From the NCBI GenBank assembly GCA_965242905.1, contig CBDETM010000002.1:4464001-4528000 (forward strand): 64,000 nucleotides of DNA, read 5' to 3'. The translations under genes and the position numbers were made by a program. Position 1 is the stretch's first letter; every line of letters begins with the position of its first letter. Source of the stretch: Bin5 sp965242905. Lineage in GTDB: Bacteria; Chloroflexota; Anaerolineae; Caldilineales; Caldilineaceae. The notes below the pieces were generated by a model. It was not told the origin of the DNA, searched no databases, and worked only from the letters and a program-made list of their open reading frames with translations. Below are positions 52,556 to 61,285 of the stretch, in pieces.

Positions 52556-53287
52556 CTAAGCCGGATAGTCATCGCGACGGAAGTAAGCTTTGTCAAGCGT
52601 GTTCTTTGTGCAAGTTACGTCGGCAGTCACCCAATGAGTTGCATACCCCCGGCGCCACCGGTCCGACTCGTTACGATGCGATGTATGCAGCGCCTGGCTG
52701 TGGTGAAACACCACACCACCCTTCTTGACCAGGGCCAGCGATTCCTTCTCCAGATCGATCAAGTCCGGCGGCGGCACCAGGTTGTACGGTTCCCCCGGAA
52801 CCGCTTCATGCGGCAGGATCGGACCCTTGTGAGAGCCGTCAATGTAGCGCAGACAGCCATTCTCCGCTTCGACGTCGTCCAACGCAATCCACGCCGTGAT
52901 CACATGGTCGCCGGGATGGCACTGGAAGTAGAAGTTGTCCTGGTGGTATGGCTTGGCCGACCCGAAATGGGGCGGTTTCATGAAAATCTGATCGCCCGAC
53001 AACAGGGGGGTAGAGCCCAGAAGTTGCGCCAGCAATGCTGTTAGCCGCTCATCCAGAATAAACGACTGAAACTCGCTTCTCTTCAGAAACGGCGTGTCGA
53101 TCTTGCGCGGTGCAATCTCTCCGCCATCCGACTTGTCGACCACATATCCGTCGCCTTCCCTGCTCAGCTCCTGCTGACTCAATTCAAGTGCAATCTGGGC
53201 TATCCTCTCGGCCTCTTCCCGGCTGAACACACCCTCTTCCACCGCCCAGCCCTTTTCCCAATAGTCGCGGTATGTTTCTGGATGCAC
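52556..53287 (-). CDS. phytanoyl-CoA dioxygenase (PhyH) family protein
   Basis: A 243-residue non-haem Fe(II)/2-oxoglutarate oxygenase of the PhyH/EctD-like family. His115-x-Asp117 (PYHQDNFYF) and His201 (in LHTSHRNESDRWRR) are the metal triad, and Arg212 would bind 2-oxoglutarate. QIFMKPPHFG and GCLRYIDGSHKG are typical. The start is GTG, set by GGGAGG five bases upstream. It might hydroxylate a lipid acyl, a secondary metabolite or an amino-acid-like compound. It lies just upstream of the binding-protein gene on the same strand and could be in its transcript. Confidence 0.87.
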   Translation of the reverse strand: MHPETYRDYWEKGWAVEEGVFSREEAERIAQIALELSQQELSREGDGYVVDKSDGGEIAPRKIDTPFLKRSEFQSFILDERLTALLAQLLGSTPLLSGDQIFMKPPHFGSAKPYHQDNFYFQCHPGDHVITAWIALDDVEAENGCLRYIDGSHKGPILPHEAVPGEPYNLVPPPDLIDLEKESLALVKKGGVVFHHSQALHTSHRNESDRWRRGYATHWVTADVTCTKNTLDKAYFRRDDYPA

Positions 53288-53649
53288 AGAGACCTCCCTA
53301 TGGAGTTTGAAGCTGTTTTGATGGGATTCCGCTCGCGTGTCGTCAATTATGCCATAAACGAACGGCCTTTGCCTGATCAGGATGCCCCTGAAATCAACTA
53401 AACATCGGTCCGCGTCATTTCTGTCCCCAACCAGCCCAAACTAGACTCCACAGCCCTCAGGCCGGCATCCTTGAGTCAAGACTCGCCCCACATTCCCGCC
53501 TCACACAACTGCTCCGGACCGACCTGGAAACTGGAAAAAAAGATCCTGAGCTGGGGCCATTTACGTTAACTCTTGGCACAGTCCAAAATAGAGCAGCTCC
53601 TAAGCCTAATTTGGTGCTCGACGCCGGACGAGGCGAGCGTAGGTTTTTC

Positions 53650-53990
53650 TCACTCCTCACTCCTCTCCCCTCTCTCCTCGCAGTTTTGGGCGGTCGGGCC
53701 TATTCGGCCCTCCCTTGTGCGGGGGCTCCGCCCCCGCAACGCCCCCTCTCCTACAACATGCCTCGACGACCGGGGTGTCAATATTGGTGACGGGTGCCTA
53801 ATTGAAAGTGTCTGGCCAGACCACGTCCCGCCAGTCCCCCGCAGACAACACTGCGGCACTCTCTCCTCGCCCTCGTGCCTGCCCTGCGTTTCTCCAAAAG
53901 CCTGTAAACGATCTCAGCCACCCCTGGCATCGATTCCCCGCCAGACTGTTCCCACCCCAAGACAGGCTATTCCCTACAGATTTCAGCCCT
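53650..53990. repeat. dispersed intergenic repeat, copy C
   Basis: It matches copy A over about 340 bases in the same orientation. Hairpin 1 is GGGCC-TATTC-GGCCC (53696-53710) and hairpin 2 has the arms TGCGGGGGC and GCCCCCGCA (53718-53738). GACGGGTGCCTAATTGAAAG, CCAGACCACG, GATTCCCCGCCAGACTG and TTCCCACCCCAA follow in the order seen in copy A. Both reading directions are open over long stretches, but substitutions and indels between copies do not look protein-preserving. Confidence 0.75.
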
Positions 53991-54388
53991 TTGACACGAA
54001 GGAAAAATTCAATTAACATGCCTACCGGCTGACGATGGGAAACCACCGTGACCTGCTGCGTCTACTCTCCATTCGGCCTTCGGAGGCGAATTCGTTAGCC
54101 CTTCTGCACTCTTCTTCCGGACAAACATTCGCTTGGCAAATGAAATCTGCTGCCCACTCTGCCCATCAATTGTGTTCAGCGAAAATACCATGGGCAAATC
54201 CAATATGAGGCCGTTGCCTTTCGATCAACGAGGTGTACCACTCTTGATAGCCTCCGTTAAGCGACTCAGCCCGTCAGCACAGCAACTGGCGAGGAGGTGA
54301 TGACGGAGTCCTCACTGAGGACCTTAGTGTGTCTCACATTCCCCGCCTATCGTTGAGCAGACTAAAGATTTCATTTGAAAGGAGGTGG

Positions 54389-54436
54389 TTGACGGGAAAC
54401 GAGGAAACTGCTCTTGTTGCGGTGGCATCACATTGA
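54389..54436 (+). other. possible leader peptide or misplaced ribosome-binding site
   Basis: TTG at 54389 opens a 15-codon frame ending TGA, just after AAAGGAGGTG. Spacing is a little short. A GTG-initiated frame in another phase (54385-54501, 38 codons with a CSCC cluster) is also open. Either could be a leader peptide controlling the binding-protein gene, or neither is real. Confidence 0.2.
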
Positions 54437-54516
54437 CGCCGCCACTTCATCAGATCCAGGCAGGATTTCACTGCGCGCCTCTCAAGGGCGCAAACACCTA
54501 GTAAGGAGTGAAAAGC

Positions 54517-56262
54517 ATGTCGAGATTTCGATGGCAGATTCTAGTGGGCCTCGTCTTGATCCTTGGCATCTCGCTCACCGCCTGTGTCGCGCCGGCAGCA
54601 CCGGCCGGAGACGGTGGCGATATGGCGGACAGCGGCGACATGATGCCGGAAGTCATGCTGCCCGATGACGCGGCCGAAGACCAGATCCTCAACGTCGTCT
54701 TTGAAGGCGGCTGCGGCTCCGGTCCCTTCCCGGGCATCGACTACGGCAGCCCCTGTAACTTCGGGCACACCTTCTATCCCCCTTTCCTGGTGGACATTGA
54801 AGGCAACGTATCGGCTGGCCTCTTTACCACCGACTGGGAAGTGAACGAAGACTTCACCGAGTACATCTTCCATATCCAGGAAGAGGCGGTTTGGTCCGAC
54901 GGCAAGTCCATCACCGCCCAGGACGCGCTCGACTGGTGGAACTACATCTTCCACTCCGACCGCAACTCTTGGCCCCGCAACTTCGTGATGGGCGCGGTCA
55001 AGGGCATTGACGAGTTCGCCGCCGGTGAAACCGAGACAATCGGGGGCCTCACAGCCCTGGATGACAAGACCCTTAAGGTTGAACTGTGGCGTCCCGAGAG
55101 TTCCCTGCCGCAGCTGTGGGGTTTCCGCGAGGCGGCTCCCGCCCGCTTTGATCAGTATGCCGATCTCTTGGAACGAGCCGACGAATTTAATGACGCCTCA
55201 GAATGGCGGGGCGCGATGGCCGAACGCTTCTTCCAGGGTGAGAACGCAGCCAACCTGATCGTCAGCGGCCCCTTCAAGCCTGTACACCTGTCTCCGGAAC
55301 CGGACGCCATCTACCGCTTCGAACGCAATCCAAATTGGTGGGGTGATCCGCCCCTCTTGGACGGCATCGAAGCCACCACCATTCGTGACTTCCAAACGAT
55401 GCTCCTCATGTTCGAGAACGAGGAGATCGACCTTGCCCTGAATCTCGCTGGTCCGCCCGCAGTGCTCCTGCGCCAGAACCAGCCCGACGTATTCCGTGAA
55501 ATTCCCGTCTCCGCTTTCTGGGCCATGTACTTCGTCACCGAGCAGGAACCTGCGGACGACACAAACTTGCGTCGCGCACTGATGTCTGCCATCGAGTGGG
55601 ATAGAGTCGCCGAAATCGCTTGGGAAGGCGAGCAGGCCCCTAGCAACGCCGGCAGCCCGATGGCGCCCGCCTACCAGTGCTACGACCCCAACTTCCAGCC
55701 CTATCCCTTCAACCCCGAAAGGGCCGCAGAATTCCTGGCCGAGTCGAAGTATGGGCCTACAGGCGAAACAGTGCCCAAGATTCGCATCCTGACCGGCGGC
55801 AGCGATCCGCCCCGCATCCGCGCTGCCCAGATCATCCAGGAAATGTGGCGCGTTAACCTCGGCATCGAGGACGTCGAGATCAAGAACGCCGAAGCCGAGT
55901 TTGTCGACGGTGAAGGACTGGTTTCAATACGCGTAACCAGCGGTGGCTCCTTCATCCCGCGCCCGCCCTACCTGCTGGAAGCGATTGCCCACACACGCGG
56001 CGGCTCCTACCAGTCCTGGACGAACTACACCGAGGAAGGCTGGGACGAAGAGATCGATGCTCTTCTCTCAATGGATCCAGGCGCAGCAGACTTCTGCGAG
56101 CGCTCGCTGGCCATGCTTGAGAAGTTCACCGACGCTGCGCTCGTGATTCCGACTGGTTACATCCGTGGCTGGTACCAAATTCAGCCGTGGGTCGGGGGCT
56201 ATAGCCAGAGCCGCATCAGCTTCTGGCATAACATGACCGAAACCTACCGCAAAGAGCGCTAA
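54517..56262 (+). CDS. peptide-type ABC transporter substrate-binding lipoprotein (family 5), second system
   Basis: A 581-residue family 5 binding protein. The signal peptide ends at ISLTAC (lipobox), with an Ala/Gly/Asp linker after it. Family pieces include WSDGKSITAQDALDWWNYI, FERNPNWWGDPPLLDGIEA, RRALMSAIEWDRVAEIAW and the long C-terminal lobe. The start is ATG after AAGGAGTGAAAAGC; a GTG three codons earlier overlaps the ribosome site. It is only distantly similar to the binding protein at 33.9 kb, so the ligand probably differs. A strong hairpin follows its stop and may raise its dosage above the permeases. Confidence 0.9.
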   Translation: MSRFRWQILVGLVLILGISLTACVAPAAPAGDGGDMADSGDMMPEVMLPDDAAEDQILNVVFEGGCGSGPFPGIDYGSPCNFGHTFYPPFLVDIEGNVSAGLFTTDWEVNEDFTEYIFHIQEEAVWSDGKSITAQDALDWWNYIFHSDRNSWPRNFVMGAVKGIDEFAAGETETIGGLTALDDKTLKVELWRPESSLPQLWGFREAAPARFDQYADLLERADEFNDASEWRGAMAERFFQGENAANLIVSGPFKPVHLSPEPDAIYRFERNPNWWGDPPLLDGIEATTIRDFQTMLLMFENEEIDLALNLAGPPAVLLRQNQPDVFREIPVSAFWAMYFVTEQEPADDTNLRRALMSAIEWDRVAEIAWEGEQAPSNAGSPMAPAYQCYDPNFQPYPFNPERAAEFLAESKYGPTGETVPKIRILTGGSDPPRIRAAQIIQEMWRVNLGIEDVEIKNAEAEFVDGEGLVSIRVTSGGSFIPRPPYLLEAIAHTRGGSYQSWTNYTEEGWDEEIDALLSMDPGAADFCERSLAMLEKFTDAALVIPTGYIRGWYQIQPWVGGYSQSRISFWHNMTETYRKER

Positions 56263-56283
56263 TCAGCGCTAATCTGTAAGGAA

Positions 56284-56331
56284 AATCGGTCAGAGGCCGG
56301 TCTCCCAATCGGAACCGGCCTTTGACCGATT
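56284..56331 (+). terminator. strong 18-bp hairpin between binding-protein and permease genes
   Basis: Arms AATCGGTCAGAGGCCGGT (56284-56301) and ACCGGCCTTTGACCGATT (56314-56331) pair over 18 bases with one G-U. The 12-base loop is CTCCCAATCGGA. No T-run follows, so partial termination or mRNA protection is more likely than a full stop. Confidence 0.65.
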
Positions 56332-56377
56332 AACACGACCAACTAATCGCGAACCACTTGTCACCGGGAATTGAGAC

Positions 56378-57325
56378 GTGACCCGCTACTTTTCCATGCG
56401 GCTGCTGATCATCATCCCATCGCTTTTTGCGACGCTGATGATCGTCTTCTTGCTGGGTTATCTCGGCCCCATCGATCCGGTCACAATCCTTCGCTCACAG
56501 TGGGCCGCTCAGGGTGTCTACCTCAACGAGGAAGAAGTGGCTGATCTGCGCAGCCAGTACGGGCTCGATAGACCGTTTCACGAGCAGTTCGGCACCTACA
56601 TGGCGAATCTTCTCAAGGGCCATTTCGGCTACTCCTTTCTGGACGCCGCGCCGATCTGGCCGCGTATCAAACGCGCCCTACCAGTTTCCGGCCAGTTGGC
56701 GGCCGGTGTGCTCGTAATTATGGCGGTCATCGGAATCCCATTAGGCATAATCGCGGCCCGATTTCACAATACCTGGGTGGATTATACTATCGTTAGCGGC
56801 AGCCTGTTCTTCTGGTCGATTCCGACCTATGTCCTTGTGCCGGTGGCGCTGATCGTCATGGTCCTGTGGTTGGACGTCATGAACGTTCCACGGGGATGGA
56901 AGGGCATTATGCATCCTTCCTATTTCTTGGCCGCCGCGATCATCTCCACACGTTCCCTCGTGGGAGTGATCCGCCAAACTCGCGGCGGCATGTTGGAAGT
57001 AATGCAGAATGACTATGTCCGCACCGCACGCGCCAAAGGCTTGAACGAAGTCGTTGTCATGGGGCGCCACGTCGCCCGCAATGCACTCATTCCGGTTGTG
57101 ACCTCTCTCGGTCTATTGGTGGACGACTTCATGTGGGGCGCGGTCTTCCTCGAACTGGCCTTCAACCTGCCCGGACTGGGGCGGCTCTTCCAGCAAGGGC
57201 TGTCCGGACGGGACTTCAACATGATAAATGGTGTCGTACTCTTCACCGCAGGTCTGACTATGGCCATAAACCTGATCGTGGATCTGATCTATCCCGTCCT
57301 TGATCCCCGCGTCGTATACGATTAG
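56378..57325 (+). CDS. peptide/nickel-type ABC transporter permease (DppB-like), second system
   Basis: A 315-residue inner-membrane permease. The N-terminal RLLIIIPSLFATLMIVFLL span, YGLDRPFHEQFGTYMANLLKGHFGYSF (a periplasmic loop), the EAA loop VIRQTRGGMLEVMQNDYVRTARAKGL and the final NLPGLGRLFQQGL are typical. The start is GTG with a poor ribosome site. Compared with the first system it lacks the insertion near residue 180. The DppC partner starts 90 bases after it. Confidence 0.9.
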   Translation: MTRYFSMRLLIIIPSLFATLMIVFLLGYLGPIDPVTILRSQWAAQGVYLNEEEVADLRSQYGLDRPFHEQFGTYMANLLKGHFGYSFLDAAPIWPRIKRALPVSGQLAAGVLVIMAVIGIPLGIIAARFHNTWVDYTIVSGSLFFWSIPTYVLVPVALIVMVLWLDVMNVPRGWKGIMHPSYFLAAAIISTRSLVGVIRQTRGGMLEVMQNDYVRTARAKGLNEVVVMGRHVARNALIPVVTSLGLLVDDFMWGAVFLELAFNLPGLGRLFQQGLSGRDFNMINGVVLFTAGLTMAINLIVDLIYPVLDPRVVYD

Positions 57326-57415
57326 AGCAAGTTAGGCACTGTGAGGCATGAGCAGGAATGCTGTCCCACCCAATGGCTCCTTTTAGCGGACGGGAAATGC
57401 AGAGAGGGAACAAGG

Positions 57416-58399
57416 ATGGCTCAGACAGAAGCTGACAATGTAGAGGATCTGTCGCTTCAGTTGGAAGTCCAGCAACGAAAGACTCGCGGCCTGTGGAGCG
57501 ATGCCTTTCGGCGTATGATACGAAACCGGCTGTCGATGGCAGGGCTTTTCATCTTTCTGCTTCTCTTCATTACGGCAATCTTCGGGCCGTATCTGGCTCC
57601 GTACCCCTACATGCTCCAGGACCTTGACCGGGTCGCAGAAGGTCCAAGTACCGATTACCTGCTGGGGACCGATGACCTGGGGCGTGACATGTTGAGCCGC
57701 ATCATGTGGGGCGCCCGTACGGCCGGCCTCGTCGCCATCATCTCCACAGTCTTTAGCCTTTTGTTGGGCATGCTTCTGGGGGCCGTCGCCGCGTATGCCG
57801 GCAACTGGGTCGACTGGCTCATTGGCCGCGCCATCGACGTTACGATGTCGATCCCGCAGCTCCTCTTTGCTTCGCTGATCGCTGCTACATTCCGTAAGCC
57901 GGTCGCCGACTGGGTCGACTCGATGTACGAGACAACAGGCCTGGAGTTTTTCTCTACCCCGACCTACGTCGATCTGATCGTCGTTTTTGGGGCACTCTCA
58001 TTGATTCAGTGGCCTGGCTACGCCCGTCTGATCAGAGGACAAATCTTCTCATTGCGCGAGAAGGAGTTTATCGAGGCTGCCCGCGCAATTGGAGTCACGC
58101 AAAGCAAGATACTGCTGCGACATCTGATCCCAAACGCGCTCGGCCCTCTGATCGTTGCCGTTACCTTTGGCTTTAGCGCCGCCATCGTCGCCGAATCCGG
58201 CTTGAGTTTCCTGGGCGTAGGCGTTCAACCGCCCCAGGCCAGTTGGGGCGCAATGATTAGTGACAACCAGTTGAGCTGGCGCTACCGCCCTTGGCTGGTC
58301 GCAGTTCCCGGCCTGACCATCGCCATCGTCTCAGTCGGCATTAACTTCCTGGGCGACGGCCTCAACGACGCCCTCAACCCGCGCCAAGCCGAATCATAA
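57416..58399 (+). CDS. peptide/nickel-type ABC transporter permease (DppC-like), second system
   Basis: A 327-residue permease with NRLSMAGLFIFLLLFITAIFGPYLA (span 1), LLGTDDLGRDMLSRIMWGARTAG, the EAA loop RGQIFSLREKEFIEAARAIGV and SGLSFLGVGVQPPQASWGAMI. An insertion near 165-190 (FRKPVADWVDSMYETTG) is longer than in E. coli DppC. GAGGGAACAAGG precedes the ATG; an earlier in-frame ATG is not family-like. No ATPase genes follow in this window; the ATPases of the first system, or genes elsewhere, must power it. Confidence 0.9.
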   Translation: MAQTEADNVEDLSLQLEVQQRKTRGLWSDAFRRMIRNRLSMAGLFIFLLLFITAIFGPYLAPYPYMLQDLDRVAEGPSTDYLLGTDDLGRDMLSRIMWGARTAGLVAIISTVFSLLLGMLLGAVAAYAGNWVDWLIGRAIDVTMSIPQLLFASLIAATFRKPVADWVDSMYETTGLEFFSTPTYVDLIVVFGALSLIQWPGYARLIRGQIFSLREKEFIEAARAIGVTQSKILLRHLIPNALGPLIVAVTFGFSAAIVAESGLSFLGVGVQPPQASWGAMISDNQLSWRYRPWLVAVPGLTIAIVSVGINFLGDGLNDALNPRQAES

Positions 58400-58478
58400 C
58401 CCTCCCGTTAACAGGTTTTCCAGCCCAGTCATCCACAGTCCTCCTTCGCGCGTTGCATCAAGAACTCAGGAGCATCCT

Positions 58479-58973
58479 ATGTACGATTGGACTGTGTTGA
58501 GCCAGACCGTCAGCGAAACGCTCGCCAGCGGCACTGTCGGTACGCCTCTCTTCGTCCGCTGGACAGCCGCCGCAGCCCGGAACACACCCGAACTCAAAAC
58601 GCTCCTGGCCGAAATGAGTGCCTGTGCCGAGACTTGGCTGTCGGCCCGGCCGCGCCGGGTCTACGCAACCGGCTCGTCTGACGCAGGGCATCTGTCGCTC
58701 TCATTGGAATACGAAAACGGTCAGTCGGCCCTTCTGGCCATTTCCCTGGCCCACAGACGACCCTCCATGAACCTGATCATCCTTGGCGCACGCGGCGCGA
58801 TCTATCAGGCAGATCCCCATGTAGTTGCGCGCGCGGCGACTCTGGCCGGTGACTCGGACGAAAGTCCGCAACAATCTGCTCTCCTGTCAACTTCGCAAAT
58901 GGTGGCCGCAATCGATAAGTCACTTTTCTCCCAACAGCCCGTTTCGCTGTCCCCCGAAGGAGACCAAGAATGA
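58479..58973 (+). CDS. N-terminally incomplete Gfo/Idh/MocA-like C-terminal domain
   Basis: A 164-residue protein with no Rossmann motif. The content (LASGTVGTPLFVRWTAAA..., LSLEYENGQSALLAISLA, LIILGARGAIYQADP) resembles the C-terminal alpha/beta domain of Gfo/Idh/MocA oxidoreductases, in which a similar stretch follows the substrate helix. The CAGGAG ribosome site and the ATGA overlap with the next gene show it is expressed and not a fragment by accident. It may serve as a partner of the complete oxidoreductase that follows. The assignment is tentative. Confidence 0.55.
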   Translation: MYDWTVLSQTVSETLASGTVGTPLFVRWTAAAARNTPELKTLLAEMSACAETWLSARPRRVYATGSSDAGHLSLSLEYENGQSALLAISLAHRRPSMNLIILGARGAIYQADPHVVARAATLAGDSDESPQQSALLSTSQMVAAIDKSLFSQQPVSLSPEGDQE

Positions 58974-60154
58974 GCAGCCACCAGTTCGGCGTCCTCCTGA
59001 TCTCCGGCAGACTTACGCATCAGGAAAACTACGCCCTCAACTTGCGCGCCGATCCTCGCTGCACCCTCGTTGGCCTGACCGATGAAAAGGACGTTCCCCC
59101 CGAGCGCGCCCAGCTGAACAAACAGTTCGCCGAAGACCAGGACATCCCCTACTGGCCCGACTTGGACGAAGCCCTGGCCCGCGACGACGTGCACGTCGTC
59201 TCCATCTGCGCCGACCCCGAGCGCCGCGGCCGCATCGCCGCCCGTTGTGCAGACGCTGGCAAGCACATCTATGTCGACAAGCCCATGACGCCCTACCTGT
59301 CGCACGCCGACGCCGTCGTCGCCGCCGTCGAACGCAACGGCGTGCGCAGCCAGATGTTCAGCTCCAACCACCAACCATGGGTCGATCAGGCTCTCCAGGT
59401 CGTCGAGTCAGGCGAACTGGGCGAGTTGACCGCCATCCACGTCGACAATCTCTTCGCAAAGGGACCAAATGGAACTGCCACCTTGGGAGCCCCGCGCCAG
59501 GCAGTCTACCCCCCGGTAATCTCCAACTTCGTCGACGCCAAAGCCGAGCTCTACGCCATCGGCGTCTATGCACTGGGCTTCGTCTGCATGATCTCCGGTC
59601 GCGCCGTCGAAACCGTCTTCGGCAGCACCGCCAACTACTTCTTCGAGGCCCACCAGCGCCGCAACATGGAAGATTTCGGCTTTCTTTCACTGACATTGGA
59701 GGGCGGCGCCACCGCTACCATCACCGGCGGCCGAGTAGGCTGGTCAAGCCACCCCGCCGGCGGCGCCAACCAGATCCACCTCATCGGCACCAAAGGATCG
59801 CTCTTCTTAAGCGCAAACCGACCTACGCTGGAAATCTACAACGCTGACCCGCCTTGGACCCCGCCTGAGATTCATCCTCGCGACCCAATGGGCTTCTGGC
59901 GCACCACCCAGGAAGAGGTGCGAGGCCAATCCAAACGCACGCTCGCCCCGCTCTCCAATGCGCTCGATAACCGCACCGACGCCAGCTACTTCATCGACTG
60001 CATTGTCGAAGAACGCGAGAGCGGGATGAATGCACGCCAGGCCGCATACCTGACCGAAATCCTGTTGGCAGGGTATAAGTCCGCAGCTGAGGGGCGGGTT
60101 GTTAATTTGCCTCTGGCCCGGGACGCCGACCATGCGCCGGGCACCGATGCATAA
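58970..60154 (+). CDS. Gfo/Idh/MocA family oxidoreductase
   Basis: A 394-residue oxidoreductase. The N-terminal domain has the fold but not the usual GxGxxG (FGVLLISGRLTHQ). VDKPMTPYLSHADAV (102-116) takes the place of the EKP lysine motif. FSSNHQPWVDQALQVVESGELGELTAIHVDN follows as the substrate segment, and VYPPVISNF is near 180. GAAGGAG precedes the ATG, and it overlaps the previous gene by four bases. The altered dinucleotide loop suggests a cofactor or substrate preference different from typical family members. Confidence 0.82.
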   Translation: MSSHQFGVLLISGRLTHQENYALNLRADPRCTLVGLTDEKDVPPERAQLNKQFAEDQDIPYWPDLDEALARDDVHVVSICADPERRGRIAARCADAGKHIYVDKPMTPYLSHADAVVAAVERNGVRSQMFSSNHQPWVDQALQVVESGELGELTAIHVDNLFAKGPNGTATLGAPRQAVYPPVISNFVDAKAELYAIGVYALGFVCMISGRAVETVFGSTANYFFEAHQRRNMEDFGFLSLTLEGGATATITGGRVGWSSHPAGGANQIHLIGTKGSLFLSANRPTLEIYNADPPWTPPEIHPRDPMGFWRTTQEEVRGQSKRTLAPLSNALDNRTDASYFIDCIVEERESGMNARQAAYLTEILLAGYKSAAEGRVVNLPLARDADHAPGTDA

Positions 60155-60231
60155 TCATTTTCTCGCCGTAAAGTTCGACACCGATTCACATGTAGACCAC
60201 AGTAATTCCGCTTCAAGACTAGAGGAGCCTG

Positions 60232-61272
60232 ATGACACAGTCCACTCGCCACTCAGCCGATTACCTGCAAAAGATCAGCCGCGATCTCTTCGCGGCCTCC
60301 GGAGCCCCGGACGACATCGCCGCCACAGTCGCCGAAATCCTCGTCAACGCCAACCTCGCCGGCCACGACTCACACGGCGTCCAGTTCGTACCCATGTACC
60401 TGGACCGCATCGAGGACGGCGGCATTGACAATAAGGCCTACCCGGAAATCGTCCGCGAGAGCGCAAACACGATGCACGTAGACGGCAAAAAGGGTTTCGG
60501 CCACACGATGAGCCGCCAGGCCATGGACTGGGCCATCGAAAGAGCCAGAGAATCCGCCGTCTGCTGCGTCACCTTCCAGAACACAACCCACATCGGCCGC
60601 GTCGGTGAATATGCCGAGCAGGCCGCCAGGGCCGGCTGCATCACGCTGATTACACTGGGTGGCGCCTCCGCAGCAGGTTCGCAGGTAGTCCCCTTCGGCG
60701 GCGCTCGCGGCGCCCTCGGAACCAATCCCATCGCCGTCGGGATTCCCACTGGCGACGATGCCCCCTTCGTGATTGACTTCGCTACAAGTGTCGTTGCTGG
60801 CGGAAAGATCTTGGTGGCCGAAAGTAAAGGACTTGATGTTCCCGAAGGCGCCATTATCGACAGCAAAGGCAACCCAACAACGAGTCCGGACGACTTCCGA
60901 AAGGGCGGCTACCTCCTGCCATTCGGAGGCCACAAAGGCTACGCGCTCTCACTCTTCTTCAGCCTCATGGGCGGGCTTGCCGGCGAATTCAACGCCGAGC
61001 TGACTTCCATGGCTGGCCTCTTCATGCAGGTCTACGACGTAGCCGCCTTCACGCCTCTTGACGGCTATCAACGCAATGTCCGCGCCGTCCTTGACGCCAT
61101 GAAGTCGATTCCACCCGCCCCGGGCTTCGACGAAGTGCTTGTCCCAGGAGACTTCGAGCACCGTTCACGACAGCAGCGTCTCGCCGAGGGCATCGAAGTC
61201 CCGTCAGAAACATTCGCCAGGATCGAAGCCTGGGCCGAAAAACTGAATGTATCGTTAACCGAAGAGCAATAG
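60232..61272 (+). CDS. malate/L-lactate dehydrogenase family protein (Ldh2/YiaK type)
   Basis: A 346-residue NAD(P)-dependent oxidoreductase of the LDH2/MDH2 family, unrelated to classical lactate dehydrogenase. LAGHDSHGVQFVPMYLDRI (43-61) is the family hallmark, FQNTTHIGRVGEYAEQA (about 115-131) follows, and PFGGARGALGTNPIA (about 155-169) binds the cofactor. Members reduce 2-keto acids such as 2,3-diketogulonate, ureidoglycolate or sulfolactate. GAGGAG precedes the ATG. It sits between two Gfo/Idh/MocA genes, so its substrate is probably a sugar-derived 2-hydroxy or 2-keto acid. Confidence 0.88.
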   Translation: MTQSTRHSADYLQKISRDLFAASGAPDDIAATVAEILVNANLAGHDSHGVQFVPMYLDRIEDGGIDNKAYPEIVRESANTMHVDGKKGFGHTMSRQAMDWAIERARESAVCCVTFQNTTHIGRVGEYAEQAARAGCITLITLGGASAAGSQVVPFGGARGALGTNPIAVGIPTGDDAPFVIDFATSVVAGGKILVAESKGLDVPEGAIIDSKGNPTTSPDDFRKGGYLLPFGGHKGYALSLFFSLMGGLAGEFNAELTSMAGLFMQVYDVAAFTPLDGYQRNVRAVLDAMKSIPPAPGFDEVLVPGDFEHRSRQQRLAEGIEVPSETFARIEAWAEKLNVSLTEEQ

Positions 61273-61285
61273 GAGGAACGGGCAG

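Larger units (their letters stand above)
53288..54516. other. 1.2-kb intergenic region
   Basis: No convincing protein or RNA gene. It holds repeat copy C in its first half. The last 150 bases form a structured leader before the second peptide ABC system, with a near-perfect ribosome-binding sequence AAAGGAGGTG at 54378-54387 that lacks an obvious gene. Between 54000 and 54370 I see nothing. Confidence 0.6.

Noticed and set aside
10384..54046. Similar minus-strand frames in repeat copies A (10384-10623) and C (53798-54046), sharing WGGN-LAGN-like pieces
   Set aside because: Other frames are equally similar and indels occur between copies, so the likeness follows from the DNA repeat and not from a kept protein.
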